Shown here: positions 25,625 to 34,312 of the stretch, piece by piece | How the letters are laid out: every line of letters starts with the position of its first letter | Position numbering within the stretch: the first letter of the stretch is position 1 | Origin: Longimicrobium sp. | GTDB lineage: Bacteria > Gemmatimonadota > Gemmatimonadetes > Longimicrobiales > Longimicrobiaceae | Length of the DNA stretch: 56,630 bases | NCBI GenBank assembly: GCA_036377595.1 | Contig: DASUYB010000187.1 | Coordinates: 1-56,630 of the forward strand | Direction of reading: 5' to 3' | Made by a program: the position numbers and the translations under genes | Notes under the pieces: model-generated | Database searches by the model: none | Told to the model about the DNA's origin: nothing | What the model saw: the letters and a program-made list of their open reading frames with translations, nothing else

Positions 25625-26413
25625 TCACCGCTCGCCGGCGGAGGCGGTGTCGGGCTCCGGGTCCGCCTCGCCGTCGCGGCTCCAGATCACGATCAGCCCG
25701 CAGGGCGACGCCAGGCTCATGTAGCGCCCGGGGATCTCGCTCGGCCCGCGGTACACCTCGATGCCGTCGATGTCCTGCGCGCGGATCTGCAGGTCGATGT
25801 CCTCGGCGCCCATCACCGCGTTGTCCACCAGCAGCAGGGGGATGCACCCGCCGCGCTCGCGCCGCGTGATCACCACCACGCCCTGGGTGCTGCCGGTGAT
25901 CTGCTGCACCCGCACGCCCGGGATCCCGCGCAGCGCCTGGCTGGGGTGCAGCGGCCGCCGCTCGCGGATCTGGTCGCGCGTGACGAAGGCGCCCACGTGC
26001 AGCTGCTGCCGCTGGTAGAAGCCCTCGCGCTCCAGGCGCGCGCTGCGCGGCGGCTGGGTGCGCCCGGTCACCGTCAGCGGGGTGAGCGCCACCTCGCTGG
26101 TGCTGATGCGCAGCTCCACCCGCACCGTCTGCGTCTCCGCGATGGGGACGGGCTCGGAGGTGGCCGTGCGGTAGCCCAGCCGCTGCACGCGCAGCCGGAA
26201 CTCGCCGGGATCGCGCAGGCGCAGGGTGAACGAGCCGTCGTCGCCCGAGCGCGCGCGGGCGACGACCCGGTCGTTGGGCGCCAGGGCCTCGACGGTGGCG
26301 GTCTGCACCGGCGCCTCGCCGGTGCGGTCCATCACCTTGCCGGTGAACTGCTGCGCGTGGAGCGCCGTCGCCGCCAGCAGGGCCGGAAGGAGGGCGAGCG
26401 AGGAACGCTTCAT
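25625..26413 (-). CDS. secreted carboxypeptidase-regulatory-like and plug-like protein
   Basis: The 262-residue product has a signal peptide (to about ATALHAQ), then a carboxypeptidase-regulatory-like beta-sandwich (TGKVMDRTGEAPVQTATV ... FRLRVQRLGYRT, about 22-105) and a plug-like part with PSQALRGIPGVRVQQITG, PLLLVDNAVM and IDGIEVYRGPSEIPGRYM. These are the first two domains of TonB-dependent receptors, but no barrel follows and the stop is clean, so it is a free periplasmic module rather than a break. ATG 26413 has GGAGG seven bases upstream. Its partner is unknown. Confidence 0.82.
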   Translation of the reverse strand: MKRSSLALLPALLAATALHAQQFTGKVMDRTGEAPVQTATVEALAPNDRVVARARSGDDGSFTLRLRDPGEFRLRVQRLGYRTATSEPVPIAETQTVRVELRISTSEVALTPLTVTGRTQPPRSARLEREGFYQRQQLHVGAFVTRDQIRERRPLHPSQALRGIPGVRVQQITGSTQGVVVITRRERGGCIPLLLVDNAVMGAEDIDLQIRAQDIDGIEVYRGPSEIPGRYMSLASPCGLIVIWSRDGEADPEPDTASAGER

Positions 26414-26560
26414 CGAAAAACCTCCGGGGAGATGCCACCGGCCCGGGGCGCCCGTGGTCGCGGGTCCCCGAAGGCCGGGCCGACTGCGGTGGTACGTCTA
26501 TCCCTGCGCCCCGCCCTCGTCCGGCGAGGGTCGTCCGCACCCTCTCCCCACCCCTCTTCA

Positions 26561-27760
26561 TCACACCCTGATGAAGATCTTCCTGCGGTAGAACACCTCC
26601 ATGATCCCCCACCACACCAGCACGAACGTCACGGCGAAGGCCAGCGACGCGTTCAACGGGGGAAGCCACGCTTCGAAGGCGTTCGCGTAGATCCATCCCT
26701 TCACCGGCTGCGTTCCCGCCGGTCCACCCGGGACCGTCACCAGGTTCAGCAGGCGCGCGAATACCCCGGAAAGAAAGAACGCCGCAATGGCATTCATCCC
26801 GTACACCGTGAAGGGGCGGATCCACCTCCGCACGCCCTTCACGTCCACCAGCCACCAGCACATCGCCAGCCCCACCATCGCCATCCCACCCATGAACAGC
26901 ACGTAGGAGCTGGTCCACAGGTTCTTGTTGATGTGGAAGACGGGGTTCCAGACGAGCCCCGCCGCCATCAGCGCGTTCCCCGCGAAGAAGAGTCCCGTGG
27001 CGCGCTCGGCCGGGGGACGCGCGCTCCGCAGCCACTCTCCCGCGAAGATGCCGAGCAGCACGGTGACGATGGCCGGGACCGTGCTCAGCAGCCCCTCGGG
27101 GTCCCACGTCTTCGCGGCGGCCCAGAGATGGTTCGTCCCGAGCACCATGCGGTCGACGTACGCGGCCAGGCTGCCGTCCTTCGTCACCAGGTCGCCCGCG
27201 CCGTGCCCGGGGACGGGGACCAGCGTCATCGCCGCCCAGTAGCCGAGCAGCAGGGCGGCGGCCACCCACGGGCGCCCCCGCCGGGGGACGAAGAGGTAGA
27301 CGGCGGACGCGGCCAGGAAGCAGAGCGCGATGCGCTGCAGCACCCCCATGATGCGGAGGTGGCCGACGTCCAGGTTGTAGTACGGGAACGCCGCCAGAAG
27401 CAGGCCCAGCCCGAACAGGATGGCCGAGCGCCTCACTGCCTTGACGAAGATGGCGCCCCGTTTCTGACCGCGCGCCATCTGCGCGCCGAACGAGAAGGTC
27501 ATCGCCACGCCGACGATGAACAGGAAAAACGGGAAGATGGTGTCCGTCGGCGTCCACCCGTTCCACTCCGCGTGCTCCAACGGCGCGTAGACGTGGTCCC
27601 ACGAGCCGGGATTGTTCACCAGCAGCATCCCCGCGATGGTGATGCCGCGGAACACGTCCAGCGCGCGCAGCCGTCCGGGCTGGGCGACGCCGTCGGGCAA
27701 GGCGGGCGCGATCTCGATCGCGGGGACGGCGGAGGGTGCCGGGGCGAGCGTGTCCGTCAT
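26561..27760 (-). CDS. membrane acyltransferase, NagX / heparan-alpha-glucosaminide N-acetyltransferase-like (DUF5009)
   Basis: The 399-residue protein has about ten transmembrane helices. The N-terminal signature RLRALDVFRGITIAGMLLVN followed by NPGSWDHVYAPLEHAEWNGW and FPFFLFIVGVAM is characteristic of the HGSNAT/NagX group. Human HGSNAT acetylates glucosamine across the lysosomal membrane; bacterial members are probably sugar or cell-wall acyltransferases in the inner membrane. ATG 27760 begins a soluble Pro/Ala-rich leader before the first helix. It is on the same strand as, and downstream of, a flavoenzyme and a small signal-bearing ORF. Confidence 0.85.
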   Translation of the reverse strand: MTDTLAPAPSAVPAIEIAPALPDGVAQPGRLRALDVFRGITIAGMLLVNNPGSWDHVYAPLEHAEWNGWTPTDTIFPFFLFIVGVAMTFSFGAQMARGQKRGAIFVKAVRRSAILFGLGLLLAAFPYYNLDVGHLRIMGVLQRIALCFLAASAVYLFVPRRGRPWVAAALLLGYWAAMTLVPVPGHGAGDLVTKDGSLAAYVDRMVLGTNHLWAAAKTWDPEGLLSTVPAIVTVLLGIFAGEWLRSARPPAERATGLFFAGNALMAAGLVWNPVFHINKNLWTSSYVLFMGGMAMVGLAMCWWLVDVKGVRRWIRPFTVYGMNAIAAFFLSGVFARLLNLVTVPGGPAGTQPVKGWIYANAFEAWLPPLNASLAFAVTFVLVWWGIMEVFYRRKIFIRV

Positions 27761-27795
27761 GCGAGCGTCCTGCGAGGGGTCGTCGGGCGGGGATG

Positions 27796-27984
27796 CTACA
27801 AGTCTGTGCGAGAACTGCGCTTGGGGCAAGTCCGCGGATGGCCCGGAAGTCGGCGGATCTTGGCCCGCCCGATCACGGCGGGCGCGGGCTGCGGCTGCGG
27901 CGTCATCGTCTCCTGCGCGCGGGCGCACGCGGCGATCGCCAGGAGCGGGAGCGCGAGAAGATCGCGGCGGCTCGGCCTCATCAT
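27796..27984 (-). CDS. short ORF with lipoprotein/Tat-like signal
   Basis: The 62-residue product begins MMRPSRRDLLALPLLAIAAC, a twin-arginine-like n-region, short hydrophobic core and lipobox. Only about 40 residues follow (QETMTPQPQPAPAVIGRAKI, then a basic end). It starts 19 bases after the stop of the flavoenzyme gene and has GGGAG eight bases upstream, so it is probably translated. It may be a genuine mini-lipoprotein or the remaining N-terminus of a longer secreted protein whose rest was lost; I found no continuation in the other frames. Confidence 0.45.
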   Translation of the reverse strand: MMRPSRRDLLALPLLAIAACARAQETMTPQPQPAPAVIGRAKIRRLPGHPRTCPKRSSRTDL

Positions 27985-28003
27985 CCCATCTCCCTTCGAA
28001 AGA

Positions 28004-29278
28004 TCATCCTCCGGCCAAGCACTCCGGGCCGATCTCGGAGATGGAGTGGCAGCCGGCCAGCCCCATCGTCAGCTCGAAGTCGGCGACGAGGTTGCGAAGG
28101 AGCTCCAGCACCCCCGCGCGCCCCTCCAGCGCCAGCGCGTAGACGTAGGGGCGGCCGACGCAGACCGCGCGCGCGCCGAGCGCCAGCGCCTTGAACACGT
28201 CCGCGCCCCCGCGGATGCCGCTGTCCATCAGCACGGGGACGCGGCCGGCCACGGCGTCGACGATGGCGGGGAGCGCGTCGAGGGTGGCGATCGCCCCGTC
28301 CACCTGCCGCCCGCCGTGGTTGGAGACGATGACGCCGTCCATCCCCTGGTCCAGCGCGCGGCGGGCGTCGTCGGGGTGCAGGATCCCCTTCAGCAGCACG
28401 GGGAGCTTGGTCCGCTCGCGCAGGAAGGGGAGGTCGGACCAGGTGAGCGACGGCCGCGAGTAGGTGCCGATGAACTGCTGCACCGCCGCCAGGGGGACGC
28501 CCGAGCGCAGGTTCTTCAGGAACGCGCCCGGGTGCGCCCGCGTCAGCTCGGCGAAGGCGCGCAGCGTGTGCAGGTTGATCTTGCGCTTCTGCCCCGCGGC
28601 GGCGGAGGGCGCGGGCGTGGCGAGCGAGGCGAGGAAGACGGGGTCGCTGACGTACTGGGCGATTCCCTTGCCGCGCAGGAAGGGGAGGTAGGCGAGGTCC
28701 AGGTCGCGCGCGCGCCAGCCGAGGAGCGTGGTGTCGAGGGTGACGACGATGGCCTCGCACCCGCACGCCTCGGCGCGGCGGACGAAGCTCTCCACCAGCT
28801 CGTCGTTCTTGCTCCAGTAGAGCTGGAACCAGCGCGGCCCGGCGCCCATCGCCGCGGCGCAGGTCTCCATCGCCACGGAGGCCTGGCTGGAGAAGATCAT
28901 CGGCACCCCCGCCTCGGCCGCCGCGCGCGCCACGGCGAGGTCGGCCTCCGGGTGCGCCAGCTCCAGCACGCCGATGGGCGCGGTGAGCAGCGGCGCGGGA
29001 AGGGTGCGGCCGAAGAGCTCGACGGAGATCTCGCGCTCGGCCACGTCGCGCAGCATGCGCGGGACGATGCGGCGGCGCTCGAACGCCTCGCGGTTGGCGC
29101 GCACGGTGCCTTCCGACCCCGCGCCGCCGGCCACGTACGCGTACGCCTGCGGCGACATCTTCCGCCGCGCGGCCTCTTCCAGCCGCCGCGCGTCCACCGG
29201 CACGAGCGGCTTCTCCCCCGCCATCCCCCCGACGTAGACCTCGCTTTGCCTGCGGATCGCGACTTCGGACGCTGCCAC
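28004..29278 (-). CDS. FMN-dependent alpha-hydroxy acid oxidase, lactate 2-monooxygenase-like
   Basis: The 424-residue protein belongs to the family that oxidises L-2-hydroxy acids with FMN (lactate oxidase, glycolate oxidase, lactate 2-monooxygenase). Visible signatures are [61 protein letters not shown] (FMN Lys) and the active-site [10 protein letters not shown] with catalytic His and Arg, then [18 protein letters not shown]. The long insert after TLLGWR is as in lactate monooxygenases. The start is GTG 29278, which has GGAG seven bases upstream; ATG 29329 would add an atypical Ser/Pro leader. True substrate and electron acceptor are not known. Confidence 0.9.
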   Translation of the reverse strand: MAASEVAIRRQSEVYVGGMAGEKPLVPVDARRLEEAARRKMSPQAYAYVAGGAGSEGTVRANREAFERRRIVPRMLRDVAEREISVELFGRTLPAPLLTAPIGVLELAHPEADLAVARAAAEAGVPMIFSSQASVAMETCAAAMGAGPRWFQLYWSKNDELVESFVRRAEACGCEAIVVTLDTTLLGWRARDLDLAYLPFLRGKGIAQYVSDPVFLASLATPAPSAAAGQKRKINLHTLRAFAELTRAHPGAFLKNLRSGVPLAAVQQFIGTYSRPSLTWSDLPFLRERTKLPVLLKGILHPDDARRALDQGMDGVIVSNHGGRQVDGAIATLDALPAIVDAVAGRVPVLMDSGIRGGADVFKALALGARAVCVGRPYVYALALEGRAGVLELLRNLVADFELTMGLAGCHSISEIGPECLAGG

Positions 29279-29322
29279 CGTTCGTCTCCGTGAGGGTGGG
29301 GATGGAGATGAGATGTCCCAGG

Positions 29323-29516
29323 ATGTCATCCTGAGGGCGCGGGTGCCGCAACTCTCGACCGCGCCGGCGCTTGCCGCGCCCGAAGGATCTTGCCGGCGCC
29401 GCCGGGATGCCGGTCCCGACGGGCGGGCATCTCCGCGGGATCGAGTAGATCCTTCGGCCGCCGCCGGGCATCCGTGCGTACGACGGTTCAGTGCGGCGGC
29501 GACCTCAGGATGACAT
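29323..29516. repeat. R2-family 194-bp element with perfect 14-bp ends
   Basis: The ends ATGTCATCCTGAGG and CCTCAGGATGACAT are perfect inverted repeats. Inside are further paired blocks: GCGCCCGAAGGATCTTGCCG on the left and GTAGATCCTTCGGC on the right. A second full copy is at 37134, with half copies at 19933 and 51163. Confidence 0.8.
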
Positions 29517-29603
29517 CGTCGGTGTCGCCCACTCTTCTTCGTTCCTCCGCCGTTCTTCGTCTTTTCTCCGCGCCTCCGCGGCTCCGCGTGAGGCCAGTCC
29601 CGA

Positions 29604-30512
29604 TCAGCGGCGCGCGGAGAGGTCGAGGTACACGAGCCGAAGGAACCGGTCGGCCTTCATGAATCCCCCGCCCCAGCGCGGGTCCAGGTCGGCCAGCGGG
29701 CGCGCGGCCTGGAGCTGCTCCAGCGTCTGCCCGCGCGCGATGGCGGCGCGTACGCGGTCGCGCGCCGTGGCCAGCATGTCGCGATACGCGCGCAGCTCGG
29801 CCACGCCCGAGACAGGCCCGTGGCCGGGGATGATGCGCGTCCGCGCGTTGGCCAGCGACAGGATGCGGTCCACCGCGGCGATGGTTCCCTCCACCGAGCC
29901 GCCGCTGTCCAGGTCGATGAACGGGTACATGCCGTTAAAGTACACGTCGCCCGCGTGGATCACGTTCGAGGTGCGGAATTGCACGATCACGTCGCCGTCG
30001 GTGTGCGCGGGCGGCACGTGGACGGCGTGCGTCTCCTCGCCGTCCAGGTGCACGGTGACGTCCTCGCCGAAGGTGACCACCGGCAGCGCCCCGGGCGGCG
30101 ACGCGGGCACCCGGTCCTCGATCGTCTTCATCACCTGCTCCGTACTCATCCGCACCCGCACGTTGTCGTGCGCCACGATCACCACCCCGGCCTTGCCGAA
30201 GTTCTCGTTGCCGCCGGTGTGGTCGCCGTGCCAGTGCGTGTTCAGCAGGAAGCGGATCGGCCCGCGGTCGATGGCCGCGATGGCCGCGCGGATGCGGTCG
30301 GTGAGCGGCGCATACTCGTCGTCCACCATCACCATCCCGTCCGGCCCTACCAGCACGCCGATGTTGCCGCCGCGCCCCATCAGCACCCAGACGTTCCCCG
30401 CGACCGGCTCCGAGCGCACCCGCACGCTGTCGGGGATGTTCTGCGCGGCGGCGGAGGTCGCGACGGTGAGGAGGATGACAGTGGCGGCGAGGACGGCGCG
30501 GCGGCGCGGCAT
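29604..30512 (-). CDS. secreted metallo-beta-lactamase-fold hydrolase
   Basis: The 302-residue product has a signal peptide ([24 protein letters not shown]) and an MBL domain with the metal motif [15 protein letters not shown] (H-x-H-x-D-H), a later [10 protein letters not shown] (His), [17 protein letters not shown] (bridging Asp) and IIPGHGP (His). The arrangement is close to quinoprotein-relay or SoxH-like periplasmic hydrolases; true carbapenemase activity is possible but not indicated. ATG 30512 has GGAG six bases upstream. The gene is divergent from the OLD nuclease gene. Confidence 0.87.
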   Translation of the reverse strand: MPRRRAVLAATVILLTVATSAAAQNIPDSVRVRSEPVAGNVWVLMGRGGNIGVLVGPDGMVMVDDEYAPLTDRIRAAIAAIDRGPIRFLLNTHWHGDHTGGNENFGKAGVVIVAHDNVRVRMSTEQVMKTIEDRVPASPPGALPVVTFGEDVTVHLDGEETHAVHVPPAHTDGDVIVQFRTSNVIHAGDVYFNGMYPFIDLDSGGSVEGTIAAVDRILSLANARTRIIPGHGPVSGVAELRAYRDMLATARDRVRAAIARGQTLEQLQAARPLADLDPRWGGGFMKADRFLRLVYLDLSARR

Positions 30513-30778
30513 GGGCGGCTCCGGGCGAACGGACGGGAGGTGCGGGGTCGGCTCGACAAGGTGCGCCGCGCCGCCGCGGGGATCAAGGGCGTCCTGTCTC
30601 GCCTGTCGCGGCTTCGTTACGTCCTTGGCCCGCTTCTGGCACACCTTTGAACAAAACGGCCCGTGGCGCCCCGCGGGCCGGCGGAGGGACGAGACCCGCG
30701 GTACATCGCCCACCGATCTCCGCTCCGCCGCTCGACGTTCCGCCCCCGGCCGCGCGCCGGGGCGATTCCACCCGACGC

Positions 30779-32794
30779 ATGCTGAAGACCGTAAACCTTC
30801 GCTTCGGCGCGGACGAGGACGAGCCGGGACTGAGCTTCGAGCCCGGCCCCATGACCGTGTTCGTGGGCCCCAACAACTCGGGGAAGAGCCTGGCGCTGCG
30901 CGAGCTCGAGAGCTTCGTGGAGAGCGGGGGCGAGGACCAGGGCCACATCGTGGAGGGGGTGGAGCCCGACCTTCCCCCGCCCGAGGTGGTGCGGGAGATG
31001 GTGCTCAGCCGGCAGGTGCGCGACGGGCGCGATCCCCCCGCGGGGTGCACGCGCGTGGTGCGGCTGAAGAGCCCCGGCGAGTTCAGCCGCCGCCGCGCCG
31101 AGGACCCGGCCGAGCCGCTCGAGGAGCAGGTGATCGACCTCGGGGCGGTCACCCGCGCGCTCCAGGACGTCGACCACCTGACCGACGAGGAGTTCGCGCT
31201 CCTCTGCCGCGACGTGCTGACGCTCTTCCTGATCCGCCTCGACGGGCAGACGCGGCTCGCGCTCACCCAGCCGCGGCCGGCGGGCGACCCCGAAGACCAC
31301 CCGGCGCACCACCTGGCCGCGCTCTGGCGCGACGACGCGGCGCGCGAGCTCATCCGCGAGATCACCGGCGAGGCGTTCGGGCTGTTCTTCGCGATCGACC
31401 GGACCACGGACCCGGAGCTCTTCCGCATCCGCATGTCCAGCCGAGCGCCCATGGACGACGCCGAGGAGCAGGGCGACGACGACCGTGCGCTGGCCTTCCA
31501 CGGGCGCGCGCACGACATCGCCTCGCTGAGCGACGGGGTGCGCGCCTTCACCGGGCTGACGGCCGCGGTGATGAGTGCCGACTACCGCATCATGCTGGTG
31601 GACGAGCCCGAGGCCTTCCTCCATCCCCCGCTCACGCGGAAGCTGGGGAAGCGGCTGACGCAGCTGGCGTCCGAGCGGGGGGCCAACGTGCTGGCGTCGA
31701 CGCACTCGCCCGAGTTCCTGATGGGGTGCGTGCAGAGCGGGCAGCGGGTGAACGTGGTGCGGCTGACCTGGCGCGCCGGCGTGGCCACCGCGCGGCTGCT
31801 GGGCGCGGGGAAGCTCGACGCCATGATGAAGGACCCGCTGCTGCGCTCCACCGGCGTGCTCGGCGCGCTCTTCCACGACGGCGCGGTGGTGTGCGAGGCC
31901 GACGCCGACCGCGTGTTCTACTCGGAGATCAACGAGCGGCTGCTGGCGGCGCGCGCGGGCGGGGCCGACGGGTGCCTGTTCATGAACGCGCAGAACAAGC
32001 AGACCATCCGCCGCATCGTGCGCCCGCTGCGCGAGATGGGGATTCCGTCGGTGGCCATCGTGGACCTCGACATCCTCAAGGGGCGCGAGGACTTCCGCGA
32101 CCTGCTGAAGGCCACCTTCGTCCCCCAGGTGTTCTGGGAGCCGTGGGAGGAGCAGCGCGCGCGCATCGCCCAGAAGCTGCGCGGCGAGGACTGGAAGGGC
32201 GGCGGCATCTACCGCGCGCCGCGCGACGTGCGGGCCATGGCCGAGCAGCTGCTGAACGCCTGCGCCGAGTACGGGCTGTTCATCGTGCCCACCGGCGAGC
32301 TGGAGTGCTGGCTGCCCGAGCTGGAGGTGGGCGGGCACGGGCCCGAGTGGCTGACCGCGGTGTTCCAGAAGATGGGGACGGACCCGGTGTCGAAGGACTA
32401 CCAGCGGCCCACCAGCGGCGGCGTGTGGCGCTTCATGCAGGGCGTGGCGAAGTGGATCGCCGACCCGCACCGCAAGGGGATGAGCGACGAGGTGATCCCC
32501 CTCGACCACCTCCTCGCCCCGCCGAAGGACGCCCCGCCCGCCGCGCCCCCGCCGGCCGACGAGACGTCGTCCGCGCCGGCGAAGCCCGACCGCGCCCAGC
32601 CGCCGGCGGAGGAAGACGCGCGGCGCAACGGCAGGCCCCCGCGCGCCGGCCGCGACGCGCATCGCGGCGAGCACCAACACCGCAACGGCGGCCGCCCGCC
32701 GCACGACGAGCCCACGCGCAGCATCCCCGAGCCCGAAGCGGAGCCGGAGCCGCAGGAGGCCGCGCCCGCCGCGGAGACCCCGCAGGTGGTGTGA
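30779..32794 (+). CDS. OLD-family ATPase-TOPRIM nuclease
   Basis: The 671-residue protein has an SMC/ABC-type ATPase: Walker A GPNNSGKS (about 31-38), signature SLSDGVRAF, Walker B IMLVDEPEAFLHP and H-loop ASTHSPEFL. A C-terminal TOPRIM domain follows, with VVCEADADRVFY (catalytic Glu/Asp) and VAIVDLDIL (DxD). OLD enzymes cut DNA and several serve in phage defence (P2 Old, GajA). The last 110 residues are Pro/Ala/Glu-rich and probably disordered, an unusual addition. No GajB helicase, reverse transcriptase or other partner is adjacent, so it looks like a class 1 (solitary) OLD protein. ATG 30779 begins right before the first strand; no strong ribosome site is seen. Confidence 0.88.
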   Translation: MLKTVNLRFGADEDEPGLSFEPGPMTVFVGPNNSGKSLALRELESFVESGGEDQGHIVEGVEPDLPPPEVVREMVLSRQVRDGRDPPAGCTRVVRLKSPGEFSRRRAEDPAEPLEEQVIDLGAVTRALQDVDHLTDEEFALLCRDVLTLFLIRLDGQTRLALTQPRPAGDPEDHPAHHLAALWRDDAARELIREITGEAFGLFFAIDRTTDPELFRIRMSSRAPMDDAEEQGDDDRALAFHGRAHDIASLSDGVRAFTGLTAAVMSADYRIMLVDEPEAFLHPPLTRKLGKRLTQLASERGANVLASTHSPEFLMGCVQSGQRVNVVRLTWRAGVATARLLGAGKLDAMMKDPLLRSTGVLGALFHDGAVVCEADADRVFYSEINERLLAARAGGADGCLFMNAQNKQTIRRIVRPLREMGIPSVAIVDLDILKGREDFRDLLKATFVPQVFWEPWEEQRARIAQKLRGEDWKGGGIYRAPRDVRAMAEQLLNACAEYGLFIVPTGELECWLPELEVGGHGPEWLTAVFQKMGTDPVSKDYQRPTSGGVWRFMQGVAKWIADPHRKGMSDEVIPLDHLLAPPKDAPPAAPPPADETSSAPAKPDRAQPPAEEDARRNGRPPRAGRDAHRGEHQHRNGGRPPHDEPTRSIPEPEAEPEPQEAAPAAETPQVV

Positions 32795-32830
32795 GTTTCG
32801 CCCGCGAAACCACATCAAGAAACAGCAAGT

Positions 32831-32903
32831 CTCACGCAGAGTTAGCAGGGTTAGCAGAGAGAATAGCTGCAGTTCTCTGCTAACCCTGCTAATCCTGCGT
32901 GAG
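32831..32903. repeat. H1-family long hairpin
   Basis: The arms CTCACGCAGAGTTAGCAGGG... and ...CCCTGCTAATCCTGCGTGAG pair over 30 bases around a 13-base loop with CTGCAG. The copy at 3496 has the same ends and loop motif, with TCAGCAG where this has TTAGCAG, changed in both arms. Confidence 0.85.
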
Positions 32904-33007
32904 CTCAAATCTTTTTCCGGATCTGGCGGTCCGATGCGTCGGCCTTCCCGCGCGCGTTAGATTCCTCCGCCGACAATCTCCATCTGCCACGAACGAACCG
33001 AGCGACG

Positions 33008-34189
33008 ATGGCCACCGCCGAGACCGAGCTGCTGATCCGCACCCGCCGCGACCTCCATCGCCACCCGGAGCTGGGGTTCGAGGAGCACCGCACCGCCGGG
33101 ATCGTGGCGGACCGGCTGCGCGCGGCGGGCTACGAGGTGCGCACCGGCATCGCGGAGACGGGCGTGGTCGGCACGCTGCGCGGCGGCGCGGGCGGCGGGC
33201 CCACGCTGCTGCTGCGCGCCGACATGGACGCGCTCCCCATCCAGGAGGAGACGGCGCACGACTTCGCCAGCACCGTCGCGGGGAAGATGCACGCGTGCGG
33301 GCACGACGCCCACACCGCCATCGGCCTGGCCGTCGCCGAGCGGCTGGCGGCCAGTCGCGAGCGGTGGGGCGGTACGGTGAAGTACGTCTTCCAGCCCGCC
33401 GAGGAGGGCGGCCAGGGCGCGCTGCGGATGATCGAGCAGGGCGTACTGGACGGGGTGGACTGCGCGCTGGGGCTGCACGTGTGGATGGGACTGCCGTCCG
33501 GCATGGTTGGCATCACCCCGGGGCCGTTCATGGCGTCGGCCGGCGAGTTCGAGATCACCATCCGCGGCAAGGGCGGCCACGGCGCGATGCCGGAGCAGAC
33601 GGTGGACGCCACGCTGATCGGCAGCCAGGTCGTGGTCGCGCTGCAGAGCATCGTCAGCCGCGGGGTGTCGCCGCTGGAGTCGGCGGTGGTCACGGTGGGC
33701 GCGTTCCACGCGGGCGGCGCGTACAACGTCATCGCCGACAGCGCGCGGCTGCTGGGCACCGTCCGCGCCTTCGACGTGGACGCGTGCGACGAGCTGCCGC
33801 GCCGCATCGAGCGCATCACCGCCGGCATCTGCGAGGCGTTCGGGGCGACGTACGACTTCCGCTACCACCAGGACACGCCGCCGACCATCAACCACGCGGG
33901 CGTGGCGGAGATCGTCCGCGCCGCCGCGGAGGAGACGGTAGGGCGCGAGCGCGTGCGCTTCGGGCCGGAGGTGCGCACCATGGCGGCGGAGGACTTCGGC
34001 GAGTTCCTCCTGCGCGTGCCCGGCTGCTACTTCTTCGTGGGCGCGATGAGCGAGCCGAAGGGGGCGGTGCATCCCCACCACTCTCCCCACTTCGACATCT
34101 GCGAAGATTGCCTGCCGGTGGCCGTCGAGGTGCTGGAACAGTCCGCCATCCGTGCGCTATCCTGCTACGGCGAAATCGCAAATCGTTGA
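33008..34189 (+). CDS. M20 family amidohydrolase (N-acyl amino acid / hippurate hydrolase type)
   Basis: The 393-residue enzyme belongs to the M20D group that removes acyl groups from amino acids (hippurate, IAA-amino acids, N-acetyl amino acids). Motifs: RRDLHRHPELGFEEHRTAG at the start, RADMDALPIQEETAHDF, the metal motif MHACGHDAHTAIGLA, FQPAEEGGQGALRMI (catalytic and metal Glu), the lid domain with GKGGHGAMPEQTVDA, and a C-terminal HPHHSPHFD with a metal His. It has no signal peptide and is probably cytoplasmic. Precise substrate cannot be told. It follows the H1 hairpin and appears to be transcribed alone. Confidence 0.92.
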   Translation: MATAETELLIRTRRDLHRHPELGFEEHRTAGIVADRLRAAGYEVRTGIAETGVVGTLRGGAGGGPTLLLRADMDALPIQEETAHDFASTVAGKMHACGHDAHTAIGLAVAERLAASRERWGGTVKYVFQPAEEGGQGALRMIEQGVLDGVDCALGLHVWMGLPSGMVGITPGPFMASAGEFEITIRGKGGHGAMPEQTVDATLIGSQVVVALQSIVSRGVSPLESAVVTVGAFHAGGAYNVIADSARLLGTVRAFDVDACDELPRRIERITAGICEAFGATYDFRYHQDTPPTINHAGVAEIVRAAAEETVGRERVRFGPEVRTMAAEDFGEFLLRVPGCYFFVGAMSEPKGAVHPHHSPHFDICEDCLPVAVEVLEQSAIRALSCYGEIANR

Positions 34190-34312
34190 CCTATTGGATC
34201 TTATGAATTCATCTCCGCGGATTTCTGGCATCGGATTTGAGTAGGTGACCGGACCCAGCCGGGGCGCGGAGGTCGGCGGCCCGGGGCAGCACATGGATCC
34301 GGAGAGGTCGCC

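Noticed and set aside
25373-29293. A 1306-codon open frame on the plus strand
   Set aside because: It is antisense to the plug-like, NagX-like and flavoenzyme genes, whose products carry clear family motifs.
29604-30512. MBL protein as a resistance beta-lactamase
   Set aside because: Zinc motifs are shared by many hydrolases, and nothing here points to beta-lactams rather than relay or SoxH-type roles.
30513-30778. A retron-like or other noncoding RNA partner of the OLD nuclease
   Set aside because: The divergent region has no reverse transcriptase gene, no long inverted repeat and no sign of a structured RNA.
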